DNA from: Microbulbifer sp. THAF38
GTDB lineage: Bacteria; Pseudomonadota; Gammaproteobacteria; Pseudomonadales; Cellvibrionaceae
Direction: 5' to 3'
NCBI RefSeq assembly: GCF_009363535.1
Contig: NZ_CP045369.1
Coordinates: 4,103,001 to 4,167,000, forward strand
Length of the DNA stretch: 64,000 nucleotides
Part shown: positions 60,988 through 64,000 of the stretch, one piece after another
Numbering within the stretch: the stretch's first letter is position 1
Layout: every line of letters begins with the position of its first letter
Made by a program: the position numbers and the translations under genes
The notes under the pieces: generated by a model
The model's database searches: none
What the model was told of the DNA's origin: nothing
Seen by the model: the letters and a program-made list of their open reading frames with translations, nothing else

Positions 60988-62454
60988 CTAAGCGCTTTCC
61001 GAACGTCCTCTGCTGGGACGGCGTCTTGGTGCTCTCTGAGGTTTCTGGCCGTCACTGCGGCTGGATTCAGCACCGCGAGTTCTGCCATTACCACCGGCTC
61101 GATTTCCATTACCGCCTTTACCGGCAGCGGCATTGCTGTTGCGGCCACCGTTTCCACGTCCTTCTGTCTTGCCGCGACCATTTCCGCGATTACCCCTGCG
61201 CTCATCGCTATTACCTCGCGCTTCACGCCCCCCCTCACTGTTACGGGAGCCGGTAGGGCGCTTGTTGGCGGCGGGCTTTTGTCCGCCACCACGCTTGGGA
61301 TTACCGGAGGCCGGCAGCTGGTGATCGGGCTCAAAGTCCTCAATCTCCTCACGGGGGATTGGCTTGCCAATCAAGCGCTCAATATCGCGCAATTGCTTGA
61401 TTTCATCGGCGCTGACCAGGGACACCGCCTGGCCACGCGCACCGGCACGGCCCGTACGACCAATACGGTGAACATAATCTTCGGGAACGTTAGGCAGATC
61501 AAAGTTAACTACTTGGGGTAACTGATCAATATCAATTCCTCGAGCGGCGATATCAGTGGCAACCAATATTTGCACTTTGCCCGCCTTGAAGTCGGCCAGG
61601 GCACGAGTGCGTGCATTCTGGCTTTTATTGCCATGAATCGCCGCCGCGCGGATATTGTCGCCCTCCAACTGCTTCACCAACCGGTTGGCGCCATGCTTGG
61701 TTCGGCTGAATACCAAAGCCTGGTGCCAGTCGTTATCGCGAATAAGGTGACTCAACAGTTTTGTTTTGCGTGCCTTATCCACAGGATGCAGTTTTTGACG
61801 CACGGTATCTGTAGTCGTGTTGCGCGGACTGACATCAATTTCCAGTGGATTCTTCACCAGGCCTTTTGCTAGCTGGCGGATTTCCGGGGAGAAGGTGGCT
61901 GAAAACAGCAGGTTCTGGCGCTCTGTGGGCAGGATACGCAATACCCGCTTGATATCATGAATGAAGCCCATGTCCAGCATGCGGTCGGCCTCATCCAACA
62001 CCAGGGCTTCGAGCCGATCGAAGCGGATAGCCCCCTGGCTATGTAGGTCCAATAAACGTCCGGGAGTGGCCACCAGGATATCGGCACCGCCGCGCAGCCT
62101 GGCGATCTGTGGATTGATCTTCACCCCACCAAAGACAACAGAGTGGCGCATTGGCAAGTATTTACTATAGCTCTGCACATTATCGAACACCTGCGCAGCC
62201 AGTTCCCTGGTAGGAGTAAGCACCAACGCACGCACCTGCCCTTTTTTTGCGCGCTCCCCCTGGCTCAAACGGTGCAACATTGGCAAGGTAAAACCGGCTG
62301 TCTTACCAGTTCCCGTTTGGGCCGCAGCCATAATATCGCTGCCCTGCATAACGGCGGGAATAGCTTGAGCTTGGATGGGCGTGGGCGCACTGTACCCCTG
62401 CTCTGCAACTGCACGGGCGATCTCCTGGGCAAGGCCCAGATCTTCAAACAACAT
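60988..62454 (-). CDS. rhlE: DEAD-box RNA helicase RhlE
   Basis: A 488-residue cytoplasmic helicase. Motif Q region [10 protein letters not shown], motif [10 protein letters not shown], motif II DEAD in [13 protein letters not shown], motif III SATFS, motif [12 protein letters not shown]. The C-terminal 110 residues are rich in Arg, Gly, Asn, typical of RhlE and used for RNA binding. RhlE acts in ribosome assembly and mRNA turnover. I chose the ATG at 62454 (MLFEDLGLA), the standard RhlE start; an upstream start adds ten residues. Its 5' region carries two perfect short inverted repeats. Strong terminator downstream. Confidence 0.93.
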   Translation of the reverse strand: MLFEDLGLAQEIARAVAEQGYSAPTPIQAQAIPAVMQGSDIMAAAQTGTGKTAGFTLPMLHRLSQGERAKKGQVRALVLTPTRELAAQVFDNVQSYSKYLPMRHSVVFGGVKINPQIARLRGGADILVATPGRLLDLHSQGAIRFDRLEALVLDEADRMLDMGFIHDIKRVLRILPTERQNLLFSATFSPEIRQLAKGLVKNPLEIDVSPRNTTTDTVRQKLHPVDKARKTKLLSHLIRDNDWHQALVFSRTKHGANRLVKQLEGDNIRAAAIHGNKSQNARTRALADFKAGKVQILVATDIAARGIDIDQLPQVVNFDLPNVPEDYVHRIGRTGRAGARGQAVSLVSADEIKQLRDIERLIGKPIPREEIEDFEPDHQLPASGNPKRGGGQKPAANKRPTGSRNSEGGREARGNSDERRGNRGNGRGKTEGRGNGGRNSNAAAGKGGNGNRAGGNGRTRGAESSRSDGQKPQRAPRRRPSRGRSESA

Positions 62455-62901
62455 AAATAACCTCAAACTGCGCCCTAGGCGCAATCAAACACATTCGCAC
62501 CACAGAGGTGCAAATAGAAAAATCGGAGTTGGCATCCAGAGCAAGTGAGGCTCGATGCACACAGCCGTCAAATCACCGGCCAGCCGGCGCGCGGCATTCA
62601 GTAGAGGGTTCCGGGAAGAATTTAAGAAATGTTCACGGGGGGATACCGGTATATCACCGGCCTACAAATGACGCAGCTGAGAAAAATCAGCTGCAGCACT
62701 ATAACACAAACAATCTGACTGTATAGTTCCAGCCCCTAAAACTAGTCCTCATAGCCATAGACACAGGGATTGTTAGGCACTCGGGCGAGACGACCGTAAC
62801 ATAGTTCCACGTTCGCAACGCGAGCGTCTATCTTTGTGATATCCAACCCTCGTTGCGAACCACAGATGATGCAGCCAAGTGCTGCTGGGATATTCACAAC
62901 C
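62455..62901. other. Intergenic region between rhlE and GNAT gene, with two hairpins
   Basis: About 450 bases. Contains CCGGT-ATATC-ACCGG (62646-62660) and GCAGCTGA-GAAAAA-TCAGCTGC (62673-62694). They may be part of a long rhlE leader. A small minus-strand ORF here (62742-62903) is not convincing. Confidence 0.5.
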
Positions 62902-63504
62902 ATGTCACACAATCGCAGTGTCAGTAATGAACACCAGATCGAACAAGTCACTCTCGGTAATGGGCGCAGGGTTTCAATACGCCCTATTTGTCGCAGTGAC
63001 AGCCAACTGGAGAAAGATCTTATCGAAGATTTATCTCCAGAAACTCGGCGAGACCGCTTTATTGGTGGAAGCTGTAAAGCCAGCCAAAAATTGATTGAGC
63101 TACTCACCGATAATGATCACCAGATTCACGAGGCCTTTATTGCCCTGTGTACCAGTGACCATGCGCAAAGGGCCGTGGCCACAGCACATTACGCTGTAGA
63201 TGCGGACGGACAAGCCTGTGAGTGCGCAGTTGTTGTGCGCGATGACTGGCAGGGATTGGGACTCGGCCGATTGATGCTTAAACGTCTGATCGACTGTGCG
63301 AAAGAGCAGGGCTTACAACGGATTTACTCTATTGAGTCCGCCGATAATAAACGCGTGCAGACATTTGCCCGCTCCATGGGGTTTGTTTGTAAAGCTGACC
63401 CGAAAGATTACACCCTATTAACGTATACCCTTAATCTTCAGGGAAATCCCCCTACCAATGGTTATGATGCAGCCTCTAAAGAGGCTGGGATAAACCTGGG
63501 TTAA
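62902..63504 (+). CDS. GNAT-family acetyltransferase
   Basis: A 200-residue GNAT protein. VTLGNGRRVSIRPICRSD begins the fold, the acetyl-CoA loop is RDDWQGLGLGRLMLKRLID (about residues 112-130) matching Q/RxxGxG/A, and YSIESADNKRVQTFARSMGF is the last helix-strand block. The sequence resembles the C-terminal GNAT domain of protein acetyltransferases (Pat-type) but without the ligase part. ATG start at 62902, a choice over an upstream in-frame codon at 62836; ribosome-binding sites are weak for both. Substrate unknown. Confidence 0.87.
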   Translation: MSHNRSVSNEHQIEQVTLGNGRRVSIRPICRSDSQLEKDLIEDLSPETRRDRFIGGSCKASQKLIELLTDNDHQIHEAFIALCTSDHAQRAVATAHYAVDADGQACECAVVVRDDWQGLGLGRLMLKRLIDCAKEQGLQRIYSIESADNKRVQTFARSMGFVCKADPKDYTLLTYTLNLQGNPPTNGYDAASKEAGINLG

Positions 63505-63847
63505 AGACCTTCCTCATAATTATGGCGGTTAGTGAATTTTATTTGGCTGCCGCCATCCCACTGCTTTACTGCAACCGACTTAATGCATCTTCCTGTGCCC
63601 TTGTTTCCATCCACCAAGACATTTAATGACCTTCCGGTCAACTCGCTACCGAATCAGTATACCTACACTATAACCAGCTGTGCATAACACCGAGAAATAA
63701 ACCTTTAAACTTGCTAGCAGTTTTCACAGTTGAGCTTATTAAACACCAAAGAGTCACCACAGATCTAAAGAGATCGACTACCAGTACTATTTCTCGTTCT
63801 TTTGTGCACTTACATTAGATTTAACCGCTTATTTTATCACTATAAAA
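63505..63847. other. Intergenic region, AT-rich
   Basis: About 340 bases. ATGGCGG (63522-63528) and CCGCCAT (63550-63556) form a hairpin 20 bases after the GNAT stop, without a T tract. Nothing else is seen. Confidence 0.4.
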
Positions 63848-64000
63848 ATGAAACTTAAAAAACTGATTCCAGTTACTATATTCTGCGTATTGATCTCTGC
63901 TTGCTCCTCAAATATCGCAGACTATATTACGCACTCTAAAAGCTTCCCTTACGACGAGATCGTTTCCAGTGAACAGATTGAAACATGGGGGTTTAAGAAA
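63848..64000 (+). CDS. Lipoprotein, 3' end outside window
   Basis: The frame starting at the ATG at 63848 is open to the end of the window (51 codons). It begins KLKKLIPVTIFCVLISACSS, a lipoprotein signal with lipobox LISAC, followed by a polar mature part (HSKSFPYDEIVSSEQIE). The mature family cannot be told from this fragment. Confidence 0.7.
   Translation, partial: MKLKKLIPVTIFCVLISACSSNIADYITHSKSFPYDEIVSSEQIETWGFKK

Noticed and set aside
60892..61521. Plus-strand 209-codon ORF rich in Ala, Thr, Ser
   Set aside because: It is the antisense of the Arg/Gly/Asn-rich tail of RhlE, whose codon bias opens all frames.
62742..62903. Small minus-strand ORF of 53 codons from the ATG at 62903, with cysteines
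   Set aside because: Its start overlaps the likely GNAT start on the other strand, it has no ribosome-binding site, and no family is known.
1..64000. tRNA, rRNA, riboswitch, prophage or IS elements
   Set aside because: I saw no cloverleaf, rRNA, transposase or phage-type gene; negative by eye only, a covariance search could differ.

Overview
The window looks like chromosomal DNA of a marine, polysaccharide-degrading gammaproteobacterium of the Microbulbifer / Cellvibrionales type. This is inferred from gene content: secreted multi-module alpha-amylase, TonB-dependent receptor with a neighbouring flavin-dependent halogenase, periplasmic GH31/GH13 enzymes, thermostable-hemolysin family protein, DUF1272 and DUF3014 proteins. 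I saw no rRNA, tRNA, CRISPR array, phage or IS transposase gene. Most of the window has moderate GC; roughly 21.7-28.8 kb is visibly more AT-rich.

Layout. 0-2.1 kb: 3' part of a P-type (H+-ATPase-like) ATPase and a PPK2 polyphosphate kinase. 2.2-11.3 kb: small housekeeping or stress genes (DUF1203, cupin, LysR with a divergent DJ-1/PfpI protein, DMT transporter, ABM monooxygenase, arylsulfotransferase-like protein, outer-membrane barrel, unknown 300-aa protein, gamma-glutamylcyclotransferase-like protein, L,D-transpeptidase). 11.3-21.7 kb: alanine symporter, then a starch block (sugar MFS transporter divergent from a GH31 alpha-glucosidase and a GH13 lipoprotein, followed by a convergent secreted modular alpha-amylase). 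22.7-28.8 kb: AT-rich accessory strip of single small plus-strand genes, with two decayed genes and one MITE-like inverted-repeat element. 28.8-35.9 kb: a minus-strand train made of a thermostable-hemolysin/acyl-ligase/haem-oxygenase-like oxidase/SDR cluster followed by a two-component system, a cupredoxin lipoprotein and an FTR1 iron permease. 36-47 kb: tandem universal stress protein, another alpha-amylase, DUF3014, DUF3857-transglutaminase, SEL1 lipoprotein, metzincin lipoprotein. 47-52.8 kb: halogenase, TonB-dependent receptor and glucokinase. 52.8-64 kb: DUF1272, beta-propeller protein, cupin, M20 amidohydrolase, FG-GAP/PKD protein, RhlE helicase, GNAT and the start of a lipoprotein.

How it fits together. 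The starch genes form a complete route: secreted amylase, TonB-dependent uptake of maltodextrins, periplasmic amylases and alpha-glucosidase, MFS import, glucokinase. Four separate promoters (MFS/GH31 divergent, secreted amylase, periplasmic amylase, TonB receptor) carry the same unusual G-rich dyad of the form CATCCtCCC-n-GGGGGnG, whose half-sites resemble the E. coli MalT box. This points to one maltodextrin regulon in the window. Separately, the hemolysin/oxidase cluster has a near-perfect PmrA/BqsR-type box (CTTAAG-N5-CTTAAT) in its promoter region and lies just upstream of an OmpR-type two-component system with an iron permease. The most interesting possibility here is an iron-responsive, uncharacterised lipid or small-molecule pathway built on a haem-oxygenase-like diiron enzyme.
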